64,000 bases of DNA, taken from Candidatus Accumulibacter conexus. GTDB taxonomy: Bacteria > Pseudomonadota > Gammaproteobacteria > Burkholderiales > Rhodocyclaceae. Position 1 is the first letter of the stretch, and each line of letters begins with the position of its first letter. The notes beneath the pieces were generated by a model that ran no database searches, was not told the origin of the DNA, and saw only the letters and a program-made list of their open reading frames with translations. This document shows positions 27,265 through 38,483 of this stretch, one piece after another. A program made the position numbers and the translations under genes. The DNA is taken from contig JAGFNJ010000008.1 in NCBI GenBank assembly GCA_017592775.1, positions 1-64,000 on the forward strand, written 5' to 3'.

Positions 27265-28098
27265 TCAGCCGATGACGTGGTAGCCACCATCGATGTGCAT
27301 GGTTTCGCCGGTGATCAGCTTCGCGTAGTCGGAGGCGAGGAAGGCGGTTGCCATGCCGACATCCTCGATGGTGACCAGCATGCGGCTCGGGGCGCGCGTC
27401 GCGGCGATCTCCATCAGTTCGTCGAAACGGTCGATGCCGCTGGCGGCGCGGGTCTTGATCGGTCCGGGCGAGATCGGGTGCACGCGTATCCCCTTCGGCC
27501 CCAGTTCGGCGGCGAGGTAGCGTGCCGATGCCTCGAGCGCCGCCTTCACCGGTCCCATCAGGTTGTAGCGGTCGACCACCTTCTCGGCGCCGTAGTAACT
27601 CATCGTGAACAACGCGCCGCCGTCCTTCATCAGCGGTTCGGCGAGCTTCGCCATGCGGATGAACGAGTGGCACGAGACGTCCATCGCCATCAGGAAGCCG
27701 TCCCGCGAACAGTCGGTGACGCGGCCGTGCAGATCCTCGCGTGGCGCGAAGGCAATCGAGTGCAGGCCGATGTCGAGCTGTCCCCAGGTCTTCTCGATGG
27801 CCGCGAAGACGGCTTCAAGCTGTCCCGGGATGCGGACGTCGCACGGGAGATAGAGCGCCGGGTCGACGCCGAGGTGATCGGCGAGCGCCTGCGTGTACTG
27901 CTTGCCCTTTTCGTTGACGTAGGTCATCGCCACACTCGCGCCCATGGCGCGGAAAGCGAGTGCGCAGCCATAGGCGATCGACTGGTTGTTGGCGATGCCG
28001 ATGACCAAAGCCTTCTTGCCTTCGAGTGCGCCGCCGGGGCCCTTGACCTTCTCGGCGAGGTCGCGGAAGAACTCTTCGGTCGGGTTGAGCTGGGTCAT
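27265..28098 (-). CDS. fabI: Enoyl-[acyl-carrier-protein] reductase, NADH-dependent
   Basis: A 277-residue member of the short-chain dehydrogenase family. It carries out the last reduction in each round of fatty acid elongation (trans-2-enoyl-ACP to acyl-ACP). The N-terminal nucleotide fold reads V-I-G-I-A-N-N-Q-S-I-A-Y-G as in FabI. The catalytic Y-N-L-M-G-P-V-K gives the Tyr-x6-Lys spacing of FabI, and I-S-P-G-P-I-K-T-R-A-A-S-G-I matches the substrate loop. The start is ATG 28098 with GGAG eight bases upstream; an extension to 28233 encodes Arg/Pro/His-rich sequence unlike the family. The serralysin gene lies 145 bp downstream on the same strand and is probably separately expressed. Confidence 0.9.
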   Translation of the reverse strand: MTQLNPTEEFFRDLAEKVKGPGGALEGKKALVIGIANNQSIAYGCALAFRAMGASVAMTYVNEKGKQYTQALADHLGVDPALYLPCDVRIPGQLEAVFAAIEKTWGQLDIGLHSIAFAPREDLHGRVTDCSRDGFLMAMDVSCHSFIRMAKLAEPLMKDGGALFTMSYYGAEKVVDRYNLMGPVKAALEASARYLAAELGPKGIRVHPISPGPIKTRAASGIDRFDELMEIAATRAPSRMLVTIEDVGMATAFLASDYAKLITGETMHIDGGYHVIG

Positions 28099-28448
28099 GG
28101 TCTGTTCTCCGTAGTGGTGATGGGCAGGTTTTGCCGGCAGACGGGGTCGGGTCGCGGTCGGCTCGACGCACCCACGGGCACACCTCTGGTGCCATCCGCG
28201 CCAGCCGGGAAACCCTGGATGCCGTGTGCACATTGTAGCGCAGCCACTGCGGGTCGAGGCCCACTGCCGCTGTTGCAGCAGGCCGGGTCCGGGCGTACAG
28301 TATGTGGCGGTATCGATGGCGAAGCGGCCGGGGCCCGTGCCCCTGGCCGCGGCAGCGTCGCCGCCGCTGGCCCAGGCCGGTGTCGCGGACTCGAGGAGTC
28401 ATGGTGACTTGTCGCGCAGTCCTGCGTGGTCTGGTGGAGGAAGAGGAA
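28099..28448. other. Divergent intergenic region between fabI and an unknown gene
   Basis: About 350 bp holding the start signals for both genes. On the minus strand TACAAT (28232-28237) is a fair -10 box for fabI, giving a leader of about 125 bases, but no good -35 is visible at standard spacing. On the plus strand GGAGGAAGAGGA lies directly before ATG 28449. No gene recognised. Confidence 0.4.
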
Positions 28449-29477
28449 ATGGGAATTCTCGATTGGTTCAGGAACCGGACGGCGCAGTTTGACGCCGAAC
28501 GGGTGTCCGACGAGACGGTTCGCTGGGCTGTCGACAGGGCGATCGAACTCACCAACCCGCGACTGAAGCTGCTGCCCGATCACCACAAACGCCTGGCGCC
28601 GGCGGTCGAGACGATGATCGCCTTCCTGCGCACCCAGATCCCGGCGCTGCCCGCGGTACGAATGCTGTCGCAGTCGGCATGGTCTGCCGACCCGGCGTTG
28701 CGTGCGTTTTTCGTCGCTCCGGCGGATGTTGCGCTGCCCCTCGGCCATGCGGACAACTTGCGGGCGCTGTTCGACAGCTCTCCCGAACTGGATGAGGCGT
28801 ACCTCGTTCTCGGCATGGCTTTCGCCGAGCAGCGGGTGTTCGGCATGGCGCTGCACGGCAATGTCGTGCAGCGAGACGTCGCCCAGACGAGCGTCAGCTT
28901 CAGCGATCACCGGACGCGCATCTGCGACCGCGACGAAGCGCTCCTGCGCCGCGCCATCGGCGTCCAGTTGTTCGAGTATCTGGTTGGCCACGCACTGGCA
29001 GAGATCGGCGAGGAGCGGAGCGAGCGGCAGGAACTGCAGGGCAGTCGCTCGCTGATCCGGGCCCGCCTGCGCCTGCTGCAGCAACACGGACCGGGTCTCG
29101 GATCGATGTTCGGCGAGGCGCCGGCAGCGCGAAGCGAACAGGCGCGTCTGGAGGCGGAACTCCTGGAGAACGAGCGGCAACTGGAGGCGATCGGCGGCGG
29201 TGAGTCGACGCTGGAAGCCGAGCTCGAATGCCTGCAGAACGTACTGGCGAAGCCGCAGGCGTGCCTGCTGATCGAGCCGGCGCACCTGCGGCTCAGTCCG
29301 ATGAACGTGGTCCTCGAACCGGGCAGCAGCGAGCCGGCTGCCGAGGTCGATTTCGCCGTTGCCACACTGAGCGGAACGCCGCCGATGCGCCGCGCCTTCA
29401 TCATCGCGCGCGTTGCGCGCAGCGAACTGCCGCCACCGCAGCAGATCAATTTTGCCGACGCCTCGCGCTACCTGTGA
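28449..29477 (+). CDS. Conserved-looking protein of unknown function
   Basis: A 342-residue frame starting at ATG 28449 behind a strong, extended ribosome binding site (GGAGGAAGAGGA). The frame continues upstream, but that part is Arg/Pro/Trp-rich and unlikely to be coding. There is no signal peptide or membrane segment, so the protein is probably cytoplasmic. Residues ~195-260 are rich in Glu, Arg, Leu and Gln (for example G-E-E-R-S-E-R-Q-E-L-Q) and may form a coiled coil, with a second such stretch around 230-270. I do not recognise the family and infer no function. It lies between divergent fabI and the lepA operon, with a 405-bp gap before lepA, so it is probably its own unit. Confidence 0.8.
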   Translation: MGILDWFRNRTAQFDAERVSDETVRWAVDRAIELTNPRLKLLPDHHKRLAPAVETMIAFLRTQIPALPAVRMLSQSAWSADPALRAFFVAPADVALPLGHADNLRALFDSSPELDEAYLVLGMAFAEQRVFGMALHGNVVQRDVAQTSVSFSDHRTRICDRDEALLRRAIGVQLFEYLVGHALAEIGEERSERQELQGSRSLIRARLRLLQQHGPGLGSMFGEAPAARSEQARLEAELLENERQLEAIGGGESTLEAELECLQNVLAKPQACLLIEPAHLRLSPMNVVLEPGSSEPAAEVDFAVATLSGTPPMRRAFIIARVARSELPPPQQINFADASRYL

Positions 29478-29882
29478 CGAGGCTCGCGGCTGACCGCTGG
29501 CGCCCGCGGCCCGTGCTGCCCGGCCGCTGCCGCCGTCGACCGGGTGTACAGCCTGCGCCAGCAAAGCTTGCCGCGTCAGCAGGCGACTTCAAGGTATAAT
29601 CCGCCGCCACCCGACAGCCGGCTCACCGCTGCGGGCGGCTGGCCGTCCTGCGGCCCGGAGCATGGGCGTTGCGCATCGCTGCCGGCGGTTGCTGCCGGAC
29701 GCGCGCCCGACCGGCAGCAGGGGCGGTTCTGCGGGTTTGCGCAAGCAATTGGCCGTCGCTTTGCAGGAACTGCCGCTTTCCCGGAGATCACGGGATGGAG
29801 TGCAGGACGTGGGCATTGAAGCCTGCACGGCGGGCAACTGGAAGTCTAACGAGGTCGTTCGGGATCGCTTGATGCAAGCCTA
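29478..29882. other. 405-bp leader region before lepA
   Basis: It contains a perfect TATAAT (29595-29600) but no clear -35 at 17 bases; the nearest TTGCCG is 21 bases away. If used, it gives a leader of about 275 bases for the lepA operon. Short frames crossing this region look like shadows. In several related genomes a sigma-E/DegP-type cluster precedes lepA; nothing of that is visible here. Confidence 0.45.
29595..29600 (+). promoter_or_regulatory. Candidate -10 box of the lepA operon
   Basis: TATAAT matches the sigma-70 -10 consensus exactly and is rare in this GC-rich context. The -35 is weak or off-spacing, so the call rests mainly on the hexamer and its position. Confidence 0.35.
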
Positions 29883-31679
<1,797 letters not shown>

Positions 31680-31691
31680 AGGAGTGGGCCA

Positions 31692-32480
31692 GTGAATTTC
31701 GCGTTGATCCTGTTGGTCCTGCTGCTGCTCACCGGCGCCATCTGGCTGCTCGATACCCTGGTCCTGCGCAAGCGGCGACCGGCCGACGCCAAGGACCCGT
31801 GGTGGGTCGAGTATGGCGCCAGCTTCTTCCCGGTGATCCTGATCGTCTTCGTCCTGCGTTCCTTTCTCGTCGAACCGTTCAAGATTCCCTCCGGTTCGAT
31901 GATTCCCACCCTGCACGTCGGTGACTTCATTCTCGTCAACAAGTACACCTATGGCATCCGCCTGCCGGTGGCGAACTGGAAGATCATCGACATCAACAGC
32001 CCGCAGCGGGGCGACGTGATGGTCTTCCGCTACCCCGAAGATCCCTCGCTCGACTACATCAAGCGCGTCGTCGGCCTGCCCGGCGACACCGTCGCCTACC
32101 AGAACAAGCGCTTGACGGTGAATGGCGAGGCGGTGGCGACGCAGCGGATCGACGATTACCTGCACGCCGAGCGGCTCTATTACTCGCGCCAGTTCGTCGA
32201 GAAACTCGATGCGGCCGAGTACCGGACCCTCAACGATGCCGATGCGCCGCCCTACGTTCCGGGGCCGTCGCCGTTTCCCAACCGCCAGGATTGTTCCTAC
32301 AATACGGCCGGTGTGGTGTGCAAGGTGCCGCCGGGCCACTATTTCGTCATGGGCGACAACCGCGACAACAGCAAGGACAGCCGCTTCTGGGGCTTCGTCC
32401 CCGAGCAGAACATCGTCGGCAAGGCATTCTTCATCTGGTTGAACTTCAGTGACCTGTCGAGGATCGGCTCGTTCAGGTAA
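31692..32480 (+). CDS. lepB: Signal peptidase I
   Basis: A 262-residue inner-membrane serine protease that removes Sec and Tat signal peptides. Two N-terminal membrane segments (~3-25 and ~44-60) precede the periplasmic catalytic domain. The nucleophile is Ser69 in P-S-G-S-M and the general base is Lys124 in Y-I-K-R-V-V-G. The box G-D-N-R-D-N-S-K-D-S-R is present near residue 220. The ribosome binding site GAGG is at about 31680. It is coupled closely to lepA, the common arrangement in proteobacteria. Confidence 0.97.
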   Translation: MNFALILLVLLLLTGAIWLLDTLVLRKRRPADAKDPWWVEYGASFFPVILIVFVLRSFLVEPFKIPSGSMIPTLHVGDFILVNKYTYGIRLPVANWKIIDINSPQRGDVMVFRYPEDPSLDYIKRVVGLPGDTVAYQNKRLTVNGEAVATQRIDDYLHAERLYYSRQFVEKLDAAEYRTLNDADAPPYVPGPSPFPNRQDCSYNTAGVVCKVPPGHYFVMGDNRDNSKDSRFWGFVPEQNIVGKAFFIWLNFSDLSRIGSFR

Positions 32481-32492
32481 GGAGCGCGCATC

Positions 32493-32864
32493 ATGAATGG
32501 CAATCGTCAGCGCGGCCTGGCGCTCTCGGGCCTGATTCTGTGGGGCGTGGTGATCTCGCTCATCGCCATCGTCGGGATTCGCGTGCTGCCCGAGCTCATC
32601 GACTATTACAAGATCAAGCGGGTGGTCAAGGTGGTCGCCTCGGAGTCTTCGGGCAAGACCGTGCCCGAGGTGAGGCAGGCTTTCAGCAAGTACGCCGAAG
32701 TCGAGCACATCAAGACGATCGGGCCGGCGGATCTCGACATCTTCAAGGAAGAGAATCAGGTGGTGATCGCTTTTGCCTACAACCGGAAGATTCACCTCGT
32801 CGGCAACGTCAGCCTCCTGCTCGAGTTCCGCAGCTCGACGTCGGGTCGCGGCTACGGCCCATGA
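32493..32864 (+). CDS. DUF4845 family membrane-anchored protein
   Basis: A 123-residue protein with an N-terminal membrane helix (about residues 9-32, L-A-L-S-G-L-I-L-W-G-V-V) and a small soluble domain (V-P-E-V-R-Q-A-F-S-K-Y). DUF4845 proteins sit between lepB and rnc in many betaproteobacteria; their function is not established. The stop overlaps the rnc start (ATGA at 32861-32864), indicating translational coupling. Confidence 0.88.
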   Translation: MNGNRQRGLALSGLILWGVVISLIAIVGIRVLPELIDYYKIKRVVKVVASESSGKTVPEVRQAFSKYAEVEHIKTIGPADLDIFKEENQVVIAFAYNRKIHLVGNVSLLLEFRSSTSGRGYGP

Positions 32865-33532
32865 CGGTCGCCCGGCTGCAGCGGGCGCTCGGCTACGTCT
32901 TCAGGGATCAGGAGCTGCTGCAAACCGCGCTCACCCATCGCAGCTATTGCTCACCGCACAACGAGCGGCTGGAGTTCATCGGTGACGCGATCCTCAATGC
33001 CGTGATTGCCCGCAGCCTGTTCACGCGTTTTCCGGAGCTGCCAGAAGGCGATCTGTCGCGCCTGCGCGCCAGCCTGGTGCGGCAGGACAGCCTGCACCAG
33101 CAGGCACTCGCCCTGTCGCTGGGCGAAAGCCTGCGCCTCGGCGAAGGCGAGCAGAAGAGCGGTGGGCAGCAGCGACCGTCGATCCTCGCCGACGCCCTCG
33201 AGGCGCTGTTCGGCGCCCTCTGGCTGGATGCCGGCTTCGATGCCGCGAGCGAGGTCATCGTCCGCCGCTATGACTCGGTCCTCGGCCGGCTGACACCGGG
33301 GCAGGGGGAAAAGGACGCCAAGACGCGCCTGCAGGAACACCTGCAGGGAATCCGGCTGGCGCTGCCGCAGTACCGGCTGGCCGGGACCGAAGGCGAGGCG
33401 CACGCGCAGCAGTTCCGTGTCGCCTGCATCATCGACAGCCTCGGCATCCGCACCGAGGGTCGCGGTGCCAGCCGGCGGGCTGCCGAGCAGATGGCCGCCG
33501 AGCGGGCGCTGGCGGCACTGGACAGCCGATGA
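32861..33532 (+). CDS. rnc: Ribonuclease III
   Basis: A 223-residue enzyme that cuts double-stranded RNA, including rRNA precursors. The signature [13 protein letters not shown] lies at ~33-45, with acidic metal-binding residues including Glu36 and Asp40 and a second cluster in D-A-L-E-A-L-F-G-A. The C-terminal double-stranded RNA-binding domain starts at ~150 ([11 protein letters not shown]) and ends with [12 protein letters not shown]. It overlaps its neighbours by ATGA at both ends. The frame extends upstream, but the overlap and family length fix the start. Confidence 0.96.
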   Translation: MTVARLQRALGYVFRDQELLQTALTHRSYCSPHNERLEFIGDAILNAVIARSLFTRFPELPEGDLSRLRASLVRQDSLHQQALALSLGESLRLGEGEQKSGGQQRPSILADALEALFGALWLDAGFDAASEVIVRRYDSVLGRLTPGQGEKDAKTRLQEHLQGIRLALPQYRLAGTEGEAHAQQFRVACIIDSLGIRTEGRGASRRAAEQMAAERALAALDSR

Positions 33533-34413
33533 GCGAGCGCTGCTCGGGGCAGATCGCCATCGTCGGCCGGCCGAACGTCGGCAAGTCGACGCTGCTCAAT
33601 GCGCTGGTCGGCGAGAAGTTGAGCATCGTTTCGCGGCGCGCGCAGACGACGCGGCATCGCATCATCGGCGTTCTCACCCGCGCCGATGCGCAGTACGTCT
33701 TCGTCGACACACCGGGCTTCCAGACGCGCCACGGCAACGCCCTCAATCGCGTCATGAACCGCGGCGTGCGGCAGGCGCTGGCCGAGGTGGATGTCGTCTT
33801 TCTCGTCGTCGAGGCCGGCCGTTTCGACGAGCGCGACCGCCAGGTCCGCCGGCTGGTACCGGCCGACCGGCCGCTGATCATCGTCGTCAGCAAGATCGAC
33901 CAGTTGCCCGACAAGACCCAACTGTTGCCGTTTCTCGCGCGCCTGGCGGGCGAGGGGGAGTTCACGGCGATCGTTCCGGTCAGTGCGACGCGCGGCGATC
34001 AGCTCGAGGTGCTGCTGGCCGAGGCCCGCAAGCACCTGCCGAACGAGGGCCTGCTGTTTGCCGAGGACGATCTGACCGATCGCAGCGAACGCTTCCTCGC
34101 TGCCGAGTACATTCGTGAGAAGGTGTTTCGCCTGATTGGCGACGAACTCCCGTACGCCGTGGCGGTGGAGATCGAGCGCTTCGTCGTCGATGGCGGCCTG
34201 CGCCGCATCAGCGCGGCGATCCTCGTCGATCGCGAGGGACACAAGCCGATCGTCGTCGGCCGGGGAGGCGAGGTCGTCAAGCGCATCGCCACGGAAGCGC
34301 GGCACGACATGGAGCGGCTGTTCGGGGGTCCGGTCTTCCTCGAAGTCTTCGTCAAGCTGAAGTCGGGCTGGGCCGACGACGAGCGCCTGCTGCAGACGCT
34401 TGGTTACGATTAG
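33529..34413 (+). CDS. era: GTPase Era, ribosome small-subunit maturation factor
   Basis: A 294-residue GTPase that binds 16S rRNA and helps assemble the 30S subunit. G1 is G-R-P-N-V-G-K-S-T, switch region Q-T-T-R-H-R, G3 D-T-P-G-F and G4 S-K-I-D. The C-terminal KH RNA-binding domain contains [11 protein letters not shown], with the expected GxxG loop. It overlaps rnc by four bases; this rnc-era pairing is widely conserved. Confidence 0.97.
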   Translation: MSERCSGQIAIVGRPNVGKSTLLNALVGEKLSIVSRRAQTTRHRIIGVLTRADAQYVFVDTPGFQTRHGNALNRVMNRGVRQALAEVDVVFLVVEAGRFDERDRQVRRLVPADRPLIIVVSKIDQLPDKTQLLPFLARLAGEGEFTAIVPVSATRGDQLEVLLAEARKHLPNEGLLFAEDDLTDRSERFLAAEYIREKVFRLIGDELPYAVAVEIERFVVDGGLRRISAAILVDREGHKPIVVGRGGEVVKRIATEARHDMERLFGGPVFLEVFVKLKSGWADDERLLQTLGYD

Positions 34414-34451
34414 GCGCCAGAGCCGACGATGACTGGCGGACGAGTCGGCGG

Positions 34452-35168
34452 GTGAACCAGCGGCACAGGGTCGACGGGCAGCCGGCTTTCGTCCTGCATG
34501 CCTACCCGTACAGCGAGACCAGCCTGATCGTCGACGTCTTCTCGCGCGACCACGGGCGGGTCGCACTGCTGGCGCGCGGTGCGCGGCGGCCGCGCTCGCT
34601 CCTGCGCGGTGTGCTGCTCGCCTTTCAGCCGCTCGAGCTGGCCTGGGCCGGGCGCGGCGAGGTGCAGACGCTGGTGCGGGCCGAGTGGCAGGGCGGACAG
34701 CCGCTGCTGGCGGGCAAGTCGCTGTTCTGCGCCTACTATCTCAACGAACTGCTGATGCACCTGCTGCCGCGCGCCGACGCCCATGCCGCCCTGTTCGCAG
34801 TCTACGCCGCGACCCTGCGCCGTTTTGCCGATGGCGCGCAGGAGGCCGATCTGCGCCGTTTCGAGCGGGCTCTGCTGCGCGAACTCGGCTACGGGCCGAC
34901 CCTCGAGGCCGATGTCGCCGGCGCCGCGGTCGAGGCCGATGCCCATTACGCTTACGAGATCGAACGCGGCCCGGTGCGCCTGCCCGGTCCGCTGGCGTCG
35001 CCGCTGGCGCTCAGCGGCCGCACGCTGCTCGATCTGGCACGCGAGGATTTTTCCGATCCGCGTTCGCTGGCCGAGGCCAAGCAACTGATGCGGACGCTGA
35101 TCGGGCACTACACCGGCGGCCGGAGTCTCGTCAGCCGCCGGATTTTCAGGGAGCTACAGGAACTATGA
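34452..35168 (+). CDS. recO: DNA repair protein RecO
   Basis: A 238-residue protein, normal length, that mediates RecA loading in the RecFOR recombination pathway. The N-terminal OB-fold reads [18 protein letters not shown], followed by R-G-A-R-R-P-R-S; the helical domain includes Y-Y-L-N-E-L-L. The start is GTG 34452, 38 bases after era. Its stop overlaps the pdxJ start (ATGA at 35165-35168). As in many proteobacterial RecO proteins, the zinc-binding cysteines found in some families are not evident. Confidence 0.95.
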   Translation: MNQRHRVDGQPAFVLHAYPYSETSLIVDVFSRDHGRVALLARGARRPRSLLRGVLLAFQPLELAWAGRGEVQTLVRAEWQGGQPLLAGKSLFCAYYLNELLMHLLPRADAHAALFAVYAATLRRFADGAQEADLRRFERALLRELGYGPTLEADVAGAAVEADAHYAYEIERGPVRLPGPLASPLALSGRTLLDLAREDFSDPRSLAEAKQLMRTLIGHYTGGRSLVSRRIFRELQEL

Positions 35169-35920
35169 TCGAACTTGGCGTCAACATCGACCACGTGGCG
35201 ACGATCCGGCAGGCGCGTTGCACCTACGAGCCGGACCCGGTCTGGGCGGCAGTCGAAGCGCATCTCGGTGGCGCCGATGGCATCACCATCCACCTGCGCG
35301 AGGACCGCCGTCACATCCAGGATGCCGACGTCGAGAAGCTGCACGCGCTGGCGCAGATCAAGCTCAACCTGGAAATGGCGGCGACCGACGAGATGGTCGC
35401 CATCGCCTGCCGGATCAAGCCGCAGATGGCGATGCTGGTACCCGAGGGCCGGCACGAGGTGACGACCGAGGGCGGTCTCGACGTCGTCGCACAGGAGGCC
35501 CGGCTGCGACAGGTGGTGAGCCGCCTCGCCGATGCCGGCATCGTCAGCAGCGTCTTCATCAACGCCGACCTGGCGCAGGTCGAGGCGGCGGCGCGCATCG
35601 GCGCGCGCGTCTGCGAGATCCACACCGGCCCCTACGCGCATGCCTTCTATACCCAGGGGCGCGATCCGGAAAGCCCGGCAGTGCTCGCCGAGCTCGAGCA
35701 GATCCGTGGCGCCGGCGAGGCCATTCGCCAGCTCGGCATGCGCTTCAACGCCGGCCATGCGCTCAACTACTTCAATGTGCAGCCGGTCGCGCAGCTGCGC
35801 GGCATCCGCGAGTTGCACATCGGCCATGCGATCATCAGCCGGGCGGTCTTCGTCGGCCTGCGCGAGGCCGTGCGTGAAATGAAGCGCCTGCTGCGTGAAG
35901 CGCAGGCGCGGGTCCGATGA
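35165..35920 (+). CDS. pdxJ: Pyridoxine 5'-phosphate synthase
   Basis: A 251-residue TIM-barrel enzyme. It condenses 3-amino-2-oxopropyl phosphate with deoxyxylulose 5-phosphate in the last ring-forming step of vitamin B6 synthesis. Hallmarks: [18 protein letters not shown] at the N-terminus, [20 protein letters not shown] and the late G-H-A-L-N-Y with E-L-H-I-G-H-A-I. The ATG overlaps the recO stop and the stop overlaps acpS. Confidence 0.97.
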   Translation: MIELGVNIDHVATIRQARCTYEPDPVWAAVEAHLGGADGITIHLREDRRHIQDADVEKLHALAQIKLNLEMAATDEMVAIACRIKPQMAMLVPEGRHEVTTEGGLDVVAQEARLRQVVSRLADAGIVSSVFINADLAQVEAAARIGARVCEIHTGPYAHAFYTQGRDPESPAVLAELEQIRGAGEAIRQLGMRFNAGHALNYFNVQPVAQLRGIRELHIGHAIISRAVFVGLREAVREMKRLLREAQARVR

Positions 35921-36294
35921 TCGTCGGCGTCGGCACCGACATCGTCGCCGTCGCCCGCCTCGGCAGCCTGCACGCGCGCCACGGCGCGCGTGCGCTGCGC
36001 CGCATCCTGTCGCCGGCGGAGTGCGCCGAGATTGCCGGCGTGCGCGATCCGGCGCGCTTTCTCGCCAAGCGCTTCGCCGCCAAGGAAGCGCTGGGCAAGG
36101 CACTCGGCATCGGCCTCGTCGCGCCGGCGACCCTGCCGAACATCGGCATCGCGCACGATGCGCGTGGCCGACCGGTCTTCACCTACGCGCCCGCGCTGGC
36201 CGCCCACTTGGCGCAGCGCCGGCTCGTCGCCCACCTGTCGATCAGCGACGAGAACGATTACGCCGTCGCCTTCGTCGTCATGGAGCAGTCATGA
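35917..36294 (+). CDS. acpS: Holo-[acyl-carrier-protein] synthase
   Basis: A 125-residue phosphopantetheinyl transferase that activates acyl carrier protein. The N-terminal G-V-G-T-D-I-V supplies the magnesium-binding Asp8, and [13 protein letters not shown] is the second signature, with Glu57 as metal ligand. H-L-S-I-S-D-E lies near the end. It overlaps pdxJ and nagZ by ATGA; the pdxJ-acpS pair is widely conserved. Confidence 0.97.
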   Translation: MIVGVGTDIVAVARLGSLHARHGARALRRILSPAECAEIAGVRDPARFLAKRFAAKEALGKALGIGLVAPATLPNIGIAHDARGRPVFTYAPALAAHLAQRRLVAHLSISDENDYAVAFVVMEQS

Positions 36295-37319
36295 GCACCA
36301 TTTCCCTGCTTGCCCCCGGCCCGCTGATGATCGATCTGGCTGGCTGCCGCCTCTCCGGGTTGGAAAGAGAGCGCCTGCAGCACCCGCTGGTCGGTGGCCT
36401 GATCCTCTTTTCGCGCAACTACGAGTCGCCGCAGCAATTGGCGCAACTGACCGCCGAAGTGCATTCGCTGCGCTCGCCGCCACTGCTGATCGGCATCGAC
36501 CACGAGGGGGGGAGGGTACAGCGGTGCCGCAACGGCTTCAGTCGCCTGCCGCCGATGCGCCGCCTCGGCGAGCTGTGGGACCGGCAGCCCGATGCGGCGC
36601 GGTTGGCGGCGCGGCGCATCGGTTACGTGCTGGCGGCCGAGCTGCGCGCCTGCGGCGTCGACCTGTCATTCACGCCGGTCCTCGATCTCGACTGGGGGCG
36701 CAGCGCGGTCATCGGCGATCGCGCCTTCCACGGCGACCCAGTGGCGGTCAGCGAACTCGCCGGGGCGCTGGTCGAGGGACTGCACCGCGCCGGCATGGCG
36801 GCCTGCGGCAAGCATTTTCCCGGCCATGGCTGGGTCGCAGCCGACTCGCATGTCGATCTGCCGATGGACGAGCGCCCACTGCCAGAGATGGCGCCCGACC
36901 TCGAGCCCTACCGCCGGCTGCAGCTCGACGCCGTGATGCCGGCACACGTCATCTATCGCCTGCTCGACGCCCGTCCGGCGGGCTTCTCGCCGTTCTGGAT
37001 CGACCTGCTGCGCAACGAACTGGCCTTCGACGGGGTGATCTTCAGCGATGACCTGTCGATGGCCGGCGCCAGCTTCGCCGGCGGCATCGTCGGCCGCTGC
37101 ACGGCGGCCTGGCAGGCGGGTTGCGACCTGCTGCTGGTCTGCAACTCGCCGGATGCGGTCGGCGAACTGCTCGCCGAATGGCGGCCGCCGGCCGCTCCGG
37201 AGCGGGCGCGCCGGGTCGAGCGGCTGTCGTCAGCGGCAGCCGCCGTCGACCGGGCCGGTCTGCAGCACGATCCCGAGTACCTTGCCGGCGTCGCGGCGGC
37301 GAGCGCGCTCGTCACCTGA
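36291..37319 (+). CDS. nagZ: Beta-N-acetylhexosaminidase (family GH3), peptidoglycan recycling
   Basis: A 342-residue cytosolic enzyme that removes N-acetylglucosamine from anhydro-muropeptides. [11 protein letters not shown] and C-G-K-H-F-P-G-H-G are the family signatures; the histidine of the latter loop acts as acid/base, and Asp in I-F-S-D-D-L-S-M is the nucleophile. The ATG overlaps the acpS stop. Last gene of the operon. It ends 47 bases before the convergent metacaspase gene; no strong terminator was seen, only a short GGAC/GTCC stem. Confidence 0.96.
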   Translation: MSTISLLAPGPLMIDLAGCRLSGLERERLQHPLVGGLILFSRNYESPQQLAQLTAEVHSLRSPPLLIGIDHEGGRVQRCRNGFSRLPPMRRLGELWDRQPDAARLAARRIGYVLAAELRACGVDLSFTPVLDLDWGRSAVIGDRAFHGDPVAVSELAGALVEGLHRAGMAACGKHFPGHGWVAADSHVDLPMDERPLPEMAPDLEPYRRLQLDAVMPAHVIYRLLDARPAGFSPFWIDLLRNELAFDGVIFSDDLSMAGASFAGGIVGRCTAAWQAGCDLLLVCNSPDAVGELLAEWRPPAAPERARRVERLSSAAAAVDRAGLQHDPEYLAGVAAASALVT

Positions 37320-37366
37320 AGGCACCGCCCGGTGTCATCAGGAACGGACTTCCGTCCGAGGACTGG

Positions 37367-38158
37367 CTAGCTGAAGACTTTCCACTTGCGGGCCGTAGCC
37401 GAGCCGAACAGCTGCGGGTCCTGCGGCAACTGGTTGGTCGGCAGGTAGGCCGGCGTGATGGCCTTGAACCATTGGGCGTAGGAGGCGCTGGCACCGAGCT
37501 TCGCCAGGGTCTTCAGGGCGTAGTAGGTGAACGCACCATTCGGCCGTCCATTGAAGCGCGTATCCCAGCTGTACTGGGTGTCGAGGCAGCCTGCCATCAG
37601 CAGGTCGCCGCCGGAGCGGGCGATGCCACCGGCCAGCCGGCGCGGGATTGCGGCCGGCAGGTCGACATCGCGCAGCCATGTTTCCGGCGGCAGGAAGCGG
37701 GCGCGCGGCATGCCCGGATCCAGGTCCGAGGTGTCGCCACGGGTGACGGAACCGGAGTGGCAGCTGTCCGACATCAGGACGATGCGAACGCCAGCGGCCC
37801 GCTTCGCCAGCAGCAGGTGCAACTCGTCGTCGAGCAGCACCTTGCCCTGGCCAATGTCCCATGGGCAAAGCGCTTCGTCACGCTGATCCGGCTCGTCGCC
37901 ATCCCGATCGGGCACCCAGGTGCCATGGCCGGAATAGGTGATGACCACCGTATCACCACGGACCGCCTTGCCGATGAGGCTGCCGATGGCGGCGACCATG
38001 GCCGCCTTGGTGGCCTGCGAATCGAGCAGCTTGAGAACACTGAAGCTGCGTCCGGCCAGTGCCGCAGCCCAGTCATTGGCGTCGTTGACGCAGCCAGAGA
38101 GGTCGTTCTGTGTGCCGGGGTAGTCGTTGATGCCGATACATAGGGCGTGCTTGCTCAT
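37367..38158 (-). CDS. Metacaspase-like cysteine protease (caspase family, C14)
   Basis: A 263-residue protein starting at ATG 38158 with AGGAGA about seven bases upstream. The domain begins at once (K-H-A-L-C-I-G-I-N-D-Y). The catalytic pair is His78 in Y-S-G-H-G-T-W and Cys133 in D-S-C-H-S-G. Between them, D-R-D-G-D-E-P-D-Q-R-D-E-A-L-C-P-W-D matches the acidic segment of type I metacaspases. There is no signal peptide and no extra domain, so it is a stand-alone cytosolic enzyme, probably cutting after basic residues (family knowledge). Its role here is unknown; bacterial members occur in stress, cell death and conflict systems. The Arg-rich extension upstream to 38767 is not convincing. Confidence 0.92.
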   Translation of the reverse strand: MSKHALCIGINDYPGTQNDLSGCVNDANDWAAALAGRSFSVLKLLDSQATKAAMVAAIGSLIGKAVRGDTVVITYSGHGTWVPDRDGDEPDQRDEALCPWDIGQGKVLLDDELHLLLAKRAAGVRIVLMSDSCHSGSVTRGDTSDLDPGMPRARFLPPETWLRDVDLPAAIPRRLAGGIARSGGDLLMAGCLDTQYSWDTRFNGRPNGAFTYYALKTLAKLGASASYAQWFKAITPAYLPTNQLPQDPQLFGSATARKWKVFS

Positions 38159-38483
38159 CGGGACTCTCCTTGGTCGAGTTGGGACGTACCGGCAAGGGAC
38201 GCCGCGGGTGGACGCCGCGTGACGTTGCCTTGCCTGCAACGACTGAAGAATAGTCGATGTCGGGCACTCGGCGCGGCCTTTTCTTCGCCCAGCATGGCGG
38301 CGCGGCTGCGGCGCGGGCCAGGGTCGCCGGCGTCCGCCCGGGCAGCACGCAGATCTGCTGCCGCGACCGCCAGCGCCCTGAGCTTGCGCACGGGCAGCCA
38401 GCGCGTTGCGGCCGGGTATTCGCCGATTTGCCCGTTTCCGGGGTAAGCTGGACCCCTCCGACCGCCTTCGCGCCCCCTCGTCG
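38159..38483. other. Divergent promoter region of the two protease genes
   Basis: A 325-bp spacer between the metacaspase-like gene and the trypsin-like gene. The metacaspase ribosome binding site lies at its left end. I looked for -35/-10 pairs, for a -24/-12 promoter and for the 17-base element seen elsewhere, and found no convincing match. Confidence 0.45.

Noticed and set aside
28302-28448. Upstream extension of the unknown 342-residue protein
   Set aside because: The extension is Arg/Trp/Pro-rich and precedes a near-perfect ribosome binding site next to ATG 28449.
37320-37366. Terminator between nagZ and the metacaspase-like gene
   Set aside because: Only short stems (four to five pairs) are present and no T-run.
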